64,000 bases of DNA from Qipengyuania pacifica (GTDB lineage: Bacteria; Pseudomonadota; Alphaproteobacteria; Sphingomonadales; Sphingomonadaceae): positions 372,001-436,000 of the forward strand of contig NZ_JAHWXO010000001.1 in assembly GCF_019857205.1 (NCBI RefSeq), given 5' to 3'. The notes below the pieces were generated by a model that saw only the letters and a program-made list of their open reading frames with translations, searched no databases and was not told where the DNA came from. Shown here in pieces: positions 17,124 to 24,769 of the stretch. Each line of letters begins with the position of its first letter. The first letter of the stretch is position 1. The position numbers and the translations under genes are program-made.

Positions 17124-18785
17124 ATGACTGCCACCGAGCCCCCCGCTTCGCCGAAGCTTCCCGCACTTGACCGCCGCAGCCTTTTAAAGGCCGGCTTGCT
17201 GGGTTCCGGCATGCTTGCCACCCCCCTTTCTGCAAGCCAGCCGGGACGGGGCTTTACCCATGGTGTGGCCAGCGGCGAGCCTGGACCTGATCGCGTATTG
17301 TTGTGGACCCGTTTCCAAGCCGATCAGGATACGCCGCTGGAGTTCGAGGTCAGCGATTCGGTTGATTTCACCCGCAAGATTGCCGGTGGCTCAATCGCCG
17401 CGAGGGCAGAGAACGACTGGTGCTGCAAGACCTTTGCCGAAGGCCTCGAGCCGGCACAGTCGTATTACTTCCGGTTCATTGCGCCGGACGGCAGCATTTC
17501 CGACATCGGCCGCACCCGCACATTGCCCGAGGGGCCAGCCGATCGTTTTCGCATGGCTGTGTTCTCCTGCGCGAACATCGGCTTTGGCTGGTTCAACGCC
17601 TATGCCCATGCCGCGGCAGACGGCAACTTCGACTGTGTGCTGCACCTTGGCGATTATTTTTACGAATACGCCCCGGGTACGTATCCCTCGACCGACGAAA
17701 CCGTTTCCGGCCGCAGCGTGTGGCCCTCGCACGAACTCGTCGCGCTGGCCGATTACCGCGCACGGTACGCGGCGTATCGGCAGGATCCGGACCTGCGGCG
17801 ATTGCACCAGCTTTTCCCTATGATCGCGGTCTGGGACGACCACGAAAGCGCCAACGATTCCTGGGAAGGGGGGGCAGAAAACCATCAACCCGACAGCGAG
17901 GGCGAATGGTCGGTTCGCAAGGCGGCAGCGATGAAGGCCTATCGCGAATGGATGCCGGTATCCGACGAGCCATGGGCAGAATACGAGGTTGGCGACCTCG
18001 CAACGCTCTATCGCCTCGAAACGCGGCTCACGGCACGCGCCAAGCAATTCAGTCTTGGTGACGTGCTGCGAGGTGGCAGCTCGCCGGAGGAAGCCAAGGC
18101 GGCACTCATTGCTTTTCGTGATGGCGACTACAGGGATCCTGCGCGCGAATTGCTCGGTTCTGCTCAGCAGGGTTGGTTGGCGGAAGGCTTCAGCCGCTCG
18201 AAGGCTGCCGGCAAGACTTGGCAGGTCCTCGTCCAACAGGTCTTGATGGGCAACCTCATCTCTTCTCCATCTCTGGCTGCTGCGCTTCCCAAGGATGCGC
18301 CCGACTACATTCGCCAAAGGGTGCTCGCCGGCGCCATGGCCGGGGCAGAGGGCGTACCCTTCAGTATGGATGCATGGGATGGGTATCCCGCCGCGCGTCG
18401 GCGGGTGTTCGAAGCGGCACTGTCAGCGGATGCGAACCTTATCAGCCTTGCCGGCGACACCCATAACGCCTGGGCCTTCGATCTCGATCTCGAGGGAACA
18501 CCGGTCGGTGTGGAGTTCGGGGGCCAGTCTGTAACCTCTCCCGGTTTCGAAGGTTATCTTCCGCAAGTCCCGCCCGATGTGCTGGCCCGGGATGCAGTTG
18601 CAACAAATGCACAGCTGCAATGGATGGATTCGTCGCGCCGCGGATATATGGCCGTCGAACTTACACCCGGCAGCGCCACGAGCGAATACCGCTTCCTTGG
18701 CAGCGTCCGCGAAAAGGGCGCGGGCGTGGTAGCAACAAAGCGGATGACGACCCTCGCAGGCAGCCGCAAGCTGGATATGGGTTGA
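17124..18785 (+). CDS. phoD: Tat-exported alkaline phosphatase D (PhoD) family protein
   Basis: A 553-residue phosphodiesterase/phosphatase. The N-terminus carries a twin-arginine signal DRRSLLKAGLLGSG, indicating folded export to the periplasm. The PhoD N-terminal beta domain (FTHGVASGEPGPDRVLLWTR) comes next. The catalytic domain has SCAN, LHLGDYFYEY, WDDHES and a late LAGDTHNAWAFDL segment supplying metal ligands. Known members release phosphate from phosphodiesters and monoesters during phosphate limitation. No Pho box was identified. Its 3' end abuts the thrS leader with no obvious terminator between. Confidence 0.9.
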   Translation: MTATEPPASPKLPALDRRSLLKAGLLGSGMLATPLSASQPGRGFTHGVASGEPGPDRVLLWTRFQADQDTPLEFEVSDSVDFTRKIAGGSIAARAENDWCCKTFAEGLEPAQSYYFRFIAPDGSISDIGRTRTLPEGPADRFRMAVFSCANIGFGWFNAYAHAAADGNFDCVLHLGDYFYEYAPGTYPSTDETVSGRSVWPSHELVALADYRARYAAYRQDPDLRRLHQLFPMIAVWDDHESANDSWEGGAENHQPDSEGEWSVRKAAAMKAYREWMPVSDEPWAEYEVGDLATLYRLETRLTARAKQFSLGDVLRGGSSPEEAKAALIAFRDGDYRDPARELLGSAQQGWLAEGFSRSKAAGKTWQVLVQQVLMGNLISSPSLAAALPKDAPDYIRQRVLAGAMAGAEGVPFSMDAWDGYPAARRRVFEAALSADANLISLAGDTHNAWAFDLDLEGTPVGVEFGGQSVTSPGFEGYLPQVPPDVLARDAVATNAQLQWMDSSRRGYMAVELTPGSATSEYRFLGSVREKGAGVVATKRMTTLAGSRKLDMG

Positions 18786-18810
18786 GATATCAGCTCGACG
18801 GAGTTATCTG
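18782..18810 (+). promoter_or_regulatory. Candidate promoter of the thrS leader
   Basis: TTGAGA and TATCTG are separated by exactly 17 bp, overlapping the last bases of phoD. Transcription would start near 18817, which is the A of an ATG that opens the threonine-rich leader ORF. If so, the leader message would be leaderless. The hexamers are only moderately good matches, so this is a prediction. Confidence 0.4.
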
Positions 18811-18816
18811 AGGGGC

Positions 18817-18888
18817 ATGACGCCCATGCGCATCACGACCACGACAACTACCACCCCGGGCAACCGGGGGTGGTCGGTCGCGGCTTGA
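18817..18888 (+). CDS. Threonine-rich leader peptide upstream of thrS
   Basis: A short ORF of 23 codons (or 20 from the second ATG at 18826, which has GAGGGG about 10 bases upstream). After MRI come seven consecutive threonine codons, ACG ACC ACG ACA ACT ACC ACC, which sample all four Thr triplets. Then come PGNRGWSVAA and TGA. The pattern resembles the E. coli thr operon leader peptide. It lies directly before threonyl-tRNA synthetase and its codons run into the first arm of a hairpin set. The peptide itself probably has no function beyond sensing charged tRNA-Thr. Confidence 0.75.
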   Translation: MTPMRITTTTTTTPGNRGWSVAA

Positions 18889-18929
18889 GCGATCCACCGC
18901 CGCCCGGTTTCGGGTGGTTGGCGTTTCTT
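18851..18929 (+). terminator. Transcription attenuator before thrS
   Basis: Three alternative stems are visible. Arm 1 (18851-18859, CCACCCCGG) pairs with arm 2 (18864-18873, CCGGGGGTGG). Arm 2 can instead pair with arm 3 (18894-18907, starting CCACC and ending CCCGG). Arm 3 can also form a compact stem CCGCCCG-GTTT-CGGGTGG with arm 4 (18900-18917), followed by TTTCTT. Arm 1 overlaps the last Thr codons. A ribosome stalled there would free arm 2 to capture arm 3 and disrupt the terminator. The terminator T-run is short, so its strength is uncertain. Confidence 0.65.
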
Positions 18930-19025
18930 CCCGAAATCGGAATTCTTCGCAAACGCCGCTTCAAGGCTGCGCCTCCTTGTGCCATGGGCGCGGCAATTAA
19001 CGGCGAAAAGCCCTAGGACGACACG

Positions 19026-21008
19026 ATGACGGAACTTCTCAAGATTAACCTGCCCGATGGTTCGGTGCGTGAAATGGAGCCCGGTTCCACGCCTGCCGAC
19101 GTAGCGGCCGCGATCGGGCCGGGACTTGCGAAGGCAGCCATTGCTGCCCGCGTCGATGGCGAATTGCGCGACATCAATCGTCCATTTGAGAGCGATTCCG
19201 AACTGGCTCTCGTCACGGCCCGCGACGAGGATGACGCGCTTGAACTTGCGCGCCATGATTTTGCCCATGTGCTGGCAGAAGCGGTGCAGGCCCTGTGGCC
19301 CGGCACGCAGATCACTTTCGGTCCATCGACGGATGACGGCTTTTACTACGATGTGAAGGCGCCCGCGGACCGTGACCCGTTCAGCATGGACGATCTTCCC
19401 GCGATCGAGGAAAAGATGCGCGAGATCATCAAGGCGGACAAACCCCTGCGCCGGGAAGTCTGGAGCCGCCAGCAATTGATCGACAAGTGGGAGGCCGAGG
19501 GCGAGGCCTTCAAGGCGGAATGGGCCAGGGAACTGCCGGAAAACGAAGAACTCACGGTTTACTGGTCGGGGGAAGACTGGCTCGACATGTGTCGCGGTCC
19601 TCATCTTGCCAGCACGGGCAAGCTCGACCCGCAGGCCTTCAAGCTCATGCGTGTCGCCGGAGCATACTGGCGCGGCGACCAGAAGAATGCGCAACTCACA
19701 CGTATTTACGGCACCGGCTGGCTCAACAAGAAGCAGCTCAACGCGCATCTGACGCGGCTGGAGGAAGCGGCCAAGCGCGATCACCGCAAACTGGGCCGCG
19801 AGATGGACCTTTTCCACTTGCAGGAAGAGGCGCACGGCAGCGTCTTCTGGCATCCCAACGGCTATCGCATCTGGCGCCAGCTCGAAGCCTATATGCGTCG
19901 CAAGATGGATAAGGCGGGCTATCGCGAGATCAAGACGCCTCAGGTAATGGACGCGCGTCAGTGGGAACAGTCCGGTCACTGGGGCAAGTACCGCGAAAAC
20001 ATGTTCGTTATTCCAGACGAAGTGCCCAATACCGAGGAAGACGGTCCGGTCATCTCCGGTGAAGCCGACTGGATGGCGTTGAAGCCCATGAACTGCCCGG
20101 CCCACGTGCTCGTGTTCAAGCAAGGCATCACCTCCTACCGCGACCTGCCGATCCGGCTGGGCGAGATGGGCTGTTGCCACCGCAACGAGCCGCATGGCGC
20201 GCTTCACGGTCTGATGCGCGTGCGCCAGTTCACGCAGGATGATGCGCATATCTTCTGTACGGAAGGCCAGGTTGTAGAGGAGGTGCAGGCCTTCCTTGCG
20301 CTGGCGGATACGGTCTATCGCGATTTCGGGTTCAGCTATGACATCAAGCTTGCGCTGCGACCGGAACAGCGGTTCGGCTCGGATGCGGATTGGGACAAGG
20401 CCGAACAGGAACTGCGCGACGCGCTGACAGCAAACGGCCTCGAATGGGAAGAATTGCCCGGTGAAGGGGCGTTCTATGCCCCCAAGCTCGAATGGCACCT
20501 GACCGACGCGATCGGTCGCACATGGCAGGTCGGCACGATCCAGTCCGACCGCGTCCTGCCCGACCGCCTCGACGCCACCTATGTCGGAGAGGATGGGGAG
20601 AAGCATCGCCCCGTCATGCTGCACCGCGCGATCTTCGGTTCGTACGAGCGCTTCATCGGCATTCTGATCGAGCATTTCGCCGGTCGCCTGCCCGTTTGGC
20701 TCGCCCCGACGCAGGCGGTGGTCGCTACCATCGTGTCCGATGCGGACGATTACGCCAAGGAAGCCGTCGGAAAGCTGGAGGCCGCGGGGATCCGGGTCGA
20801 CAGCGATCTGCGCAACGAAAAGATCAACTACAAGGTGCGCGAGCATAGCCTCGCGAAGGTTCCGCACCTGCTGGTTGTCGGCAAGCGCGAGGCGGAGGAA
20901 GGCACCGTCGCGGTCCGCACGCTGGGCGAGAAGGACCAGCGCGTGATGAGCCTCGAGGAAGCCATCGACATGCTGCGCACCGAGGCGACGCCGCCCGATC
21001 TGCGATGA
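19026..21008 (+). CDS. thrS: Threonyl-tRNA synthetase
   Basis: A class II aminoacyl-tRNA synthetase of 660 residues charging tRNA-Thr. It has an N-terminal TGS domain (residues 1-65), an editing domain with [10 protein letters not shown] (the HxxxH site that hydrolyses Ser-tRNA-Thr), and a catalytic core with the zinc-binding MNCPAHVL. Motif 2 is around [23 protein letters not shown] and a C-terminal anticodon-binding domain follows. All functional regions look intact. The upstream 240 bp hold a Thr leader peptide and attenuator, suggesting expression rises when charged tRNA-Thr is scarce. Confidence 0.97.
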   Translation: MTELLKINLPDGSVREMEPGSTPADVAAAIGPGLAKAAIAARVDGELRDINRPFESDSELALVTARDEDDALELARHDFAHVLAEAVQALWPGTQITFGPSTDDGFYYDVKAPADRDPFSMDDLPAIEEKMREIIKADKPLRREVWSRQQLIDKWEAEGEAFKAEWARELPENEELTVYWSGEDWLDMCRGPHLASTGKLDPQAFKLMRVAGAYWRGDQKNAQLTRIYGTGWLNKKQLNAHLTRLEEAAKRDHRKLGREMDLFHLQEEAHGSVFWHPNGYRIWRQLEAYMRRKMDKAGYREIKTPQVMDARQWEQSGHWGKYRENMFVIPDEVPNTEEDGPVISGEADWMALKPMNCPAHVLVFKQGITSYRDLPIRLGEMGCCHRNEPHGALHGLMRVRQFTQDDAHIFCTEGQVVEEVQAFLALADTVYRDFGFSYDIKLALRPEQRFGSDADWDKAEQELRDALTANGLEWEELPGEGAFYAPKLEWHLTDAIGRTWQVGTIQSDRVLPDRLDATYVGEDGEKHRPVMLHRAIFGSYERFIGILIEHFAGRLPVWLAPTQAVVATIVSDADDYAKEAVGKLEAAGIRVDSDLRNEKINYKVREHSLAKVPHLLVVGKREAEEGTVAVRTLGEKDQRVMSLEEAIDMLRTEATPPDLR

Positions 21009-21029
21009 TCGTCAGAAAGGGCGCGGTAC

Positions 21030-21776
21030 ATGGATGTAATCGCCGGCTACAGTATCGCAGCCGTACTCGCTGCGCTGGCTGCAGCTTTCGGATCGGCTTT
21101 CGTTCGGGGCCTCACCGGCTTCGGCATGGCGATACTGATCGTCCCGATCCTGGCGCTCGCCCTCTCGCCGGTTCACGCGGTGCTGGTGACCAATTTCCTT
21201 TCGGTTTTCATCGGTGTTTCCGAAATCAGGCGGCTACTGCGTGAGGCGGAAAGATCGGCCTGGTTTATCATCGCAATGGTCGCGGTGACCACGCCCGTCG
21301 GTCTTTACGCGCTGAGCCTGACCACCCCCGCGATCGCACGGGTCGTGATTGCCTTCATCGCTCTTTCGGCGTTTGTGGCCATACTCCTTCCGCGGCGTAG
21401 GGCCTCGCATCACCACCCGGCGACAACGGGCGGCGTGGGGCTGCTTAGCGGGCTGATGACAGGATACGCCGGAATGCCCGGCCCGCCGGTCGTTCCCTAT
21501 TACGTGGGGCGCGACATACCTCGCGAAACGGCCAAGGCGTCGATGCTGCTGATCTTTACCTGCGCATCCAGTGTCGGTCTGGCGAGCGGTGCGGCGATCG
21601 GCGTTCTGGAGTGGAAGCTGGCCCTGCTCGCGGCGCTTCTGTTTCCGGCGGTGCTGCTCGGTAACTGGCTGGGCAACAAGGCATCGGGCCGTATTGGCGA
21701 CCGTAGCTGGCGCATATGCGTGGGCATGGTGCTCGGTGGCGCAGCCGCGGCTGCGCTATGGAAGGCGATCGTCTGA
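21030..21776 (+). CDS. TauE/SafE (TSUP) family membrane permease
   Basis: A 248-residue protein with about eight membrane segments and the family hallmark FVRGLTGFGMAILIVPILAL near the N-terminus. It is repeated in weaker form mid-protein (GLLSGLMTGYAGMPGPPVVPYYVG). TSUP proteins export sulfite, sulfoacetate or related anions; the specific substrate here is unknown. It lies 21 bp after thrS on the same strand and may be co-transcribed, so it may share the leader control. Confidence 0.85.
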   Translation: MDVIAGYSIAAVLAALAAAFGSAFVRGLTGFGMAILIVPILALALSPVHAVLVTNFLSVFIGVSEIRRLLREAERSAWFIIAMVAVTTPVGLYALSLTTPAIARVVIAFIALSAFVAILLPRRRASHHHPATTGGVGLLSGLMTGYAGMPGPPVVPYYVGRDIPRETAKASMLLIFTCASSVGLASGAAIGVLEWKLALLAALLFPAVLLGNWLGNKASGRIGDRSWRICVGMVLGGAAAAALWKAIV

Positions 21777-21780
21777 CCGC

Positions 21781-21909
21781 TCAGAAGGGGATGATAGGTC
21801 CGGCGAGTGCCAGAGCAAGGCCGCAACCGCTGACGATCACGGCACGCGCGATATTCGCCACCGGAAACGGGGCGAAATGTGTGCGGGCGAGTGCGATTGC
21901 ATGGGCCAT
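21781..21909 (-). CDS. Possible small single-helix membrane peptide downstream of aguA
   Basis: A 42-codon ORF starting MAHAIALARTHFAPFPVAN and ending in one hydrophobic helix (AVIVSGCGLALALAGPIIPF). The third codon positions are mostly G or C, as in neighbouring genes. It lies 34 bp downstream of aguA on the same strand and convergent with the TSUP gene. The ribosome site is weak (GCGGGA). No family is recognised; it may be a real small protein or chance. Confidence 0.35.
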   Translation of the reverse strand: MAHAIALARTHFAPFPVANIARAVIVSGCGLALALAGPIIPF

Positions 21910-21943
21910 TCCCGCATTCTGGGCCTGAACCCCTAACGAAGTG

Positions 21944-22936
21944 TTAAGGCCGCCACCCGGCCGATGGCATTTGCTGGCTCGCACAATGGAAACCGCCTCC
22001 GCCGGCAAGCACGGCATCACCGGCAAGTCCGATTGTCGCACGGTCGGGAAACAACTCAGCAATGGCCGCAACGCCCTCCGCATCATGCGGGCTCCCGAAC
22101 GTCGGCACAACGACGAGATGGCTTGTGATGGCGAAATTCGCATAGCTCGCTGGCTCGACGTGGTCGCCGCTGGTTACGAGGCCGGGCGAAGGGATCTCCT
22201 TTACCGTGACGCCGGCATCCTCGGCACGCCGCCTGGCATCGGCATAGATTGCGGCGTTGGGATCGTTTCTGCCCGTCACGCGGGGTAGGCAGAGCGTATT
22301 GGCAGCCACGAAGCGGGCAAGATTGTCGACATGCCCGTCGGTGTGATCGTTGATCAGTCCCTCGCCCAGCCAGAGAACACGGTCGAAGCTGAGGTCGCGC
22401 CGCAATCGCTCTTCGATTTCGTCCTTTGTAAGCTGCGGATTTCGGTTGGGATTGAGCAGGCATTGTTCGGTCGTTACGACCAGCCCCGTACCGTCTCCGT
22501 CGATCGCACCGCCTTCGAGGATCCAGTCCGCGACCTCGAGCGGCAAGCCGGCATCCCTAGACAGTTCTGCGCCGACCGTCTGGTCGCCTTCCATCAGATA
22601 TTTGCCGCCCCAGCCGTTGAAGCCGAAGCGCTGCGCACAACGCTCGCCACTCTCATTGCACAGCACGAGCGGACCGGTATCGCGCAGCCAGATGTCGCCA
22701 TAGGCACGCTTTTCCAGAACGACGCTACCGGTTACCAGCTGGCGCGCGCGCGCTTCATTGGCGCCGTCCGTTACCAGCAGGCGGACCTCCTGACCGCTTT
22801 CGGCAACGGCATTCGCAAAGGCAGCGATCTGCTCTTGGGCGCGTGGAAGCGTGTCGGGCCATTCCTTCGCATCATGAGGAAAGCCGATCCACAGCCAGTC
22901 CTGCGGCGCCCATTCGGGCGGCATCCGAAAGGTCAT
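21944..22936 (-). CDS. aguA: Agmatine deiminase / peptidyl-arginine deiminase family
   Basis: A 330-residue enzyme converting agmatine to N-carbamoylputrescine and ammonia on the route to putrescine. Seen: DIWLRDTGP, EGGAIDGDGTG, QCLLNPNRNP, the catalytic NDHTDGHVDN and the nucleophile Cys318 in GGGGFHC. These match agmatine deiminases closely. The usual partner, N-carbamoylputrescine amidase (aguB), is not in the window. The stop codon lies inside a TTAA-N7-TTAG motif. It is 14 bp downstream of the M28 peptidase gene and may be co-transcribed. Confidence 0.9.
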   Translation of the reverse strand: MTFRMPPEWAPQDWLWIGFPHDAKEWPDTLPRAQEQIAAFANAVAESGQEVRLLVTDGANEARARQLVTGSVVLEKRAYGDIWLRDTGPLVLCNESGERCAQRFGFNGWGGKYLMEGDQTVGAELSRDAGLPLEVADWILEGGAIDGDGTGLVVTTEQCLLNPNRNPQLTKDEIEERLRRDLSFDRVLWLGEGLINDHTDGHVDNLARFVAANTLCLPRVTGRNDPNAAIYADARRRAEDAGVTVKEIPSPGLVTSGDHVEPASYANFAITSHLVVVPTFGSPHDAEGVAAIAELFPDRATIGLAGDAVLAGGGGFHCASQQMPSAGWRP

Positions 22937-22950
22937 GGATCGGTTCCTGC

Positions 22951-24663
22951 TTATGGGGCTTCAGGCGTGCCGCAGAGCGCGCCATCGACGGCGCAATCTT
23001 CGTCGCGCGTCGCCTTGAACTCGTCACCCTCGACCCAGTTCGGCCAGCTGGTCGAATCGCCAAGCATCCGGCCGATGCGATAGAACAGCCGCAGGTCGGC
23101 CATTACGCCTGACCAGTCCCAGTTCGGATCGTATTCGTCCTTGGGCCCGTGATACCGGTTGTCGCGATAATCGGCCTGGACGGCTGCGCCCGCTTCCTTG
23201 CCCCCGTCTACGAGATCTTCGCCGCCATCGAGGTAGAGCATCGGCACGCCTCGCTTCGCGAACGCGAAGTGGTCCGAGCGGTAGTAATAGCCCGCTTCGG
23301 GGTTCGGATTGGGCGTCGTTACCCGGTCATCGCTCATCAGCGCCTTGTCCAGGAACAAGTCGAGCTGCGATTTGCCCGGTCCAACGACGATCACATCCTT
23401 CGCCGGACCGGCCACCAGGAACGCATCCATGTTGATACCGCCGACCGTCTTGTTGAGCGGGAAGACCGGGTTTGCAGCGTAATAGTCGGCACCGAGCAAG
23501 CCGGATTCCTCGGCAGTGACCGCCAGGAACACGAGACTGCGTTTGGTCGGCCCCGCTTTCGCGTGCGCTTCAGCCAAGGCTACGAGAGCAGCAGTGCCGG
23601 TGGCATTATCGACTGCTCCATTGCAGATGTCGTCGCCATCGGGTGCCGGCGTGCATCGGCCCAGGTGATCCCAGTGTGCCGTGTGCATCACATATTCGTC
23701 GGGACGTTCGCTGCCGGGAAGAATGCCGATCACGTTCTTGGATGCGAATGTACGAATGTCGTTGCGGAAGCTGGTCGATGCCTTGAGGCCGAGTGGGACC
23801 GCCTTGAAATCGTCCTTGCGCGCAGCAGCCATCAGATCGTCGAGATCCTGACCCGCAGCGGCGAGAATTTCACGGGCCTTCTCCTTCTGCACCCAGCCGT
23901 TCAGCTTTGTCATCGGGGGAGGATTGTCGCCGCGGTCGGCGTATGCCTGAGGGCCCGACCAGCTGCTTTCGACGACGTTCCAGCCATAGGCGGCAGGTTC
24001 GGTGTCGTGGATGATGATAGCGGCTGCCGCGCCCTGCCGTCCGGCTTCTTCGTATTTATACGTCCAGCGACCGTAATAGGTCATCGCCTTCCCGTTGAAG
24101 GGGCCGTCTAGGGTTTCGGCGCCGAAGTCCGGATCATTGACGAGAATGACCGCAGTCTTACCCTTCATGTCCAGGCCTTCGTAATCGTTCCAGCCCTTTT
24201 CCGGTGCGTTGATGCCGTAGCCCACGAATACCAGCTCGCTGTCATCGAGTTTGGTTTCCACGTCTTCGCGATATGTCGCACCGACCCAGTCGGTGGCGTA
24301 ATTGAGCTTGATATCGCCATTGTCGCCGCCTGAAATTGTAAGCGGTGCGAAATCCTTGCCGGTAATCTCGACCAGGGGCACATCCTGCACCCAGCTGCCA
24401 TTGTTGCCAGGTTCGAGGCCGGCTTTTCCAAATTCCTCGATGAGATAGGCGATCGTCTTTTCTTCGCCAGCCGTGCCGGGGGCGCGCCCTTCGAATTCGT
24501 CGGAAGAAAGCCGCTCGGTCACGCGCTTCATCGTTTCTTCGGACAGGGTCCCGTCGGCCACATCGGGCAGATCGAGCGCGGCATCGGGGCTTTCCACGTC
24601 CTGGCCCATCGAACAGGCCGACAGAATGAGCGCGGCGGCCGCACCGATCGTAAAGCGTTTCAT
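22951..24663 (-). CDS. M28-family zinc aminopeptidase lipoprotein
   Basis: A 570-residue exported peptidase. The ATG giving MKRFTIG was chosen because it opens a lipoprotein signal with lipobox LSAC (Cys17). A protease-associated (PA) domain lies in the middle and is followed by the M28 catalytic domain. That domain shows the zinc and catalytic residues in HTAHWDHLG, AVDNATG, TAEESGLLGADYY, INMDAF and YRSDHFAF. It is likely anchored to the outer membrane and hydrolyses peptides. It is divergent from glnE, with 106 bp between the starts. Confidence 0.9.
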   Translation of the reverse strand: MKRFTIGAAAALILSACSMGQDVESPDAALDLPDVADGTLSEETMKRVTERLSSDEFEGRAPGTAGEEKTIAYLIEEFGKAGLEPGNNGSWVQDVPLVEITGKDFAPLTISGGDNGDIKLNYATDWVGATYREDVETKLDDSELVFVGYGINAPEKGWNDYEGLDMKGKTAVILVNDPDFGAETLDGPFNGKAMTYYGRWTYKYEEAGRQGAAAAIIIHDTEPAAYGWNVVESSWSGPQAYADRGDNPPPMTKLNGWVQKEKAREILAAAGQDLDDLMAAARKDDFKAVPLGLKASTSFRNDIRTFASKNVIGILPGSERPDEYVMHTAHWDHLGRCTPAPDGDDICNGAVDNATGTAALVALAEAHAKAGPTKRSLVFLAVTAEESGLLGADYYAANPVFPLNKTVGGINMDAFLVAGPAKDVIVVGPGKSQLDLFLDKALMSDDRVTTPNPNPEAGYYYRSDHFAFAKRGVPMLYLDGGEDLVDGGKEAGAAVQADYRDNRYHGPKDEYDPNWDWSGVMADLRLFYRIGRMLGDSTSWPNWVEGDEFKATRDEDCAVDGALCGTPEAP

Positions 24664-24769
24664 GGGAGAATTTCCTCTCTTCGCATCTCGCATTCGGCGC
24701 GCTTCTTGTCAGCATGGCGGCGTAAGGGCAAGCTTGCGCCGTGCGTCGCGGGGAGGCAGGGGGCAGGCG

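Noticed and set aside
18804-20867. 687-codon open frame antisense to thrS and its leader
   Set aside because: Shadow of thrS; His/Arg-rich composition without domains, while the plus strand encodes a complete synthetase.
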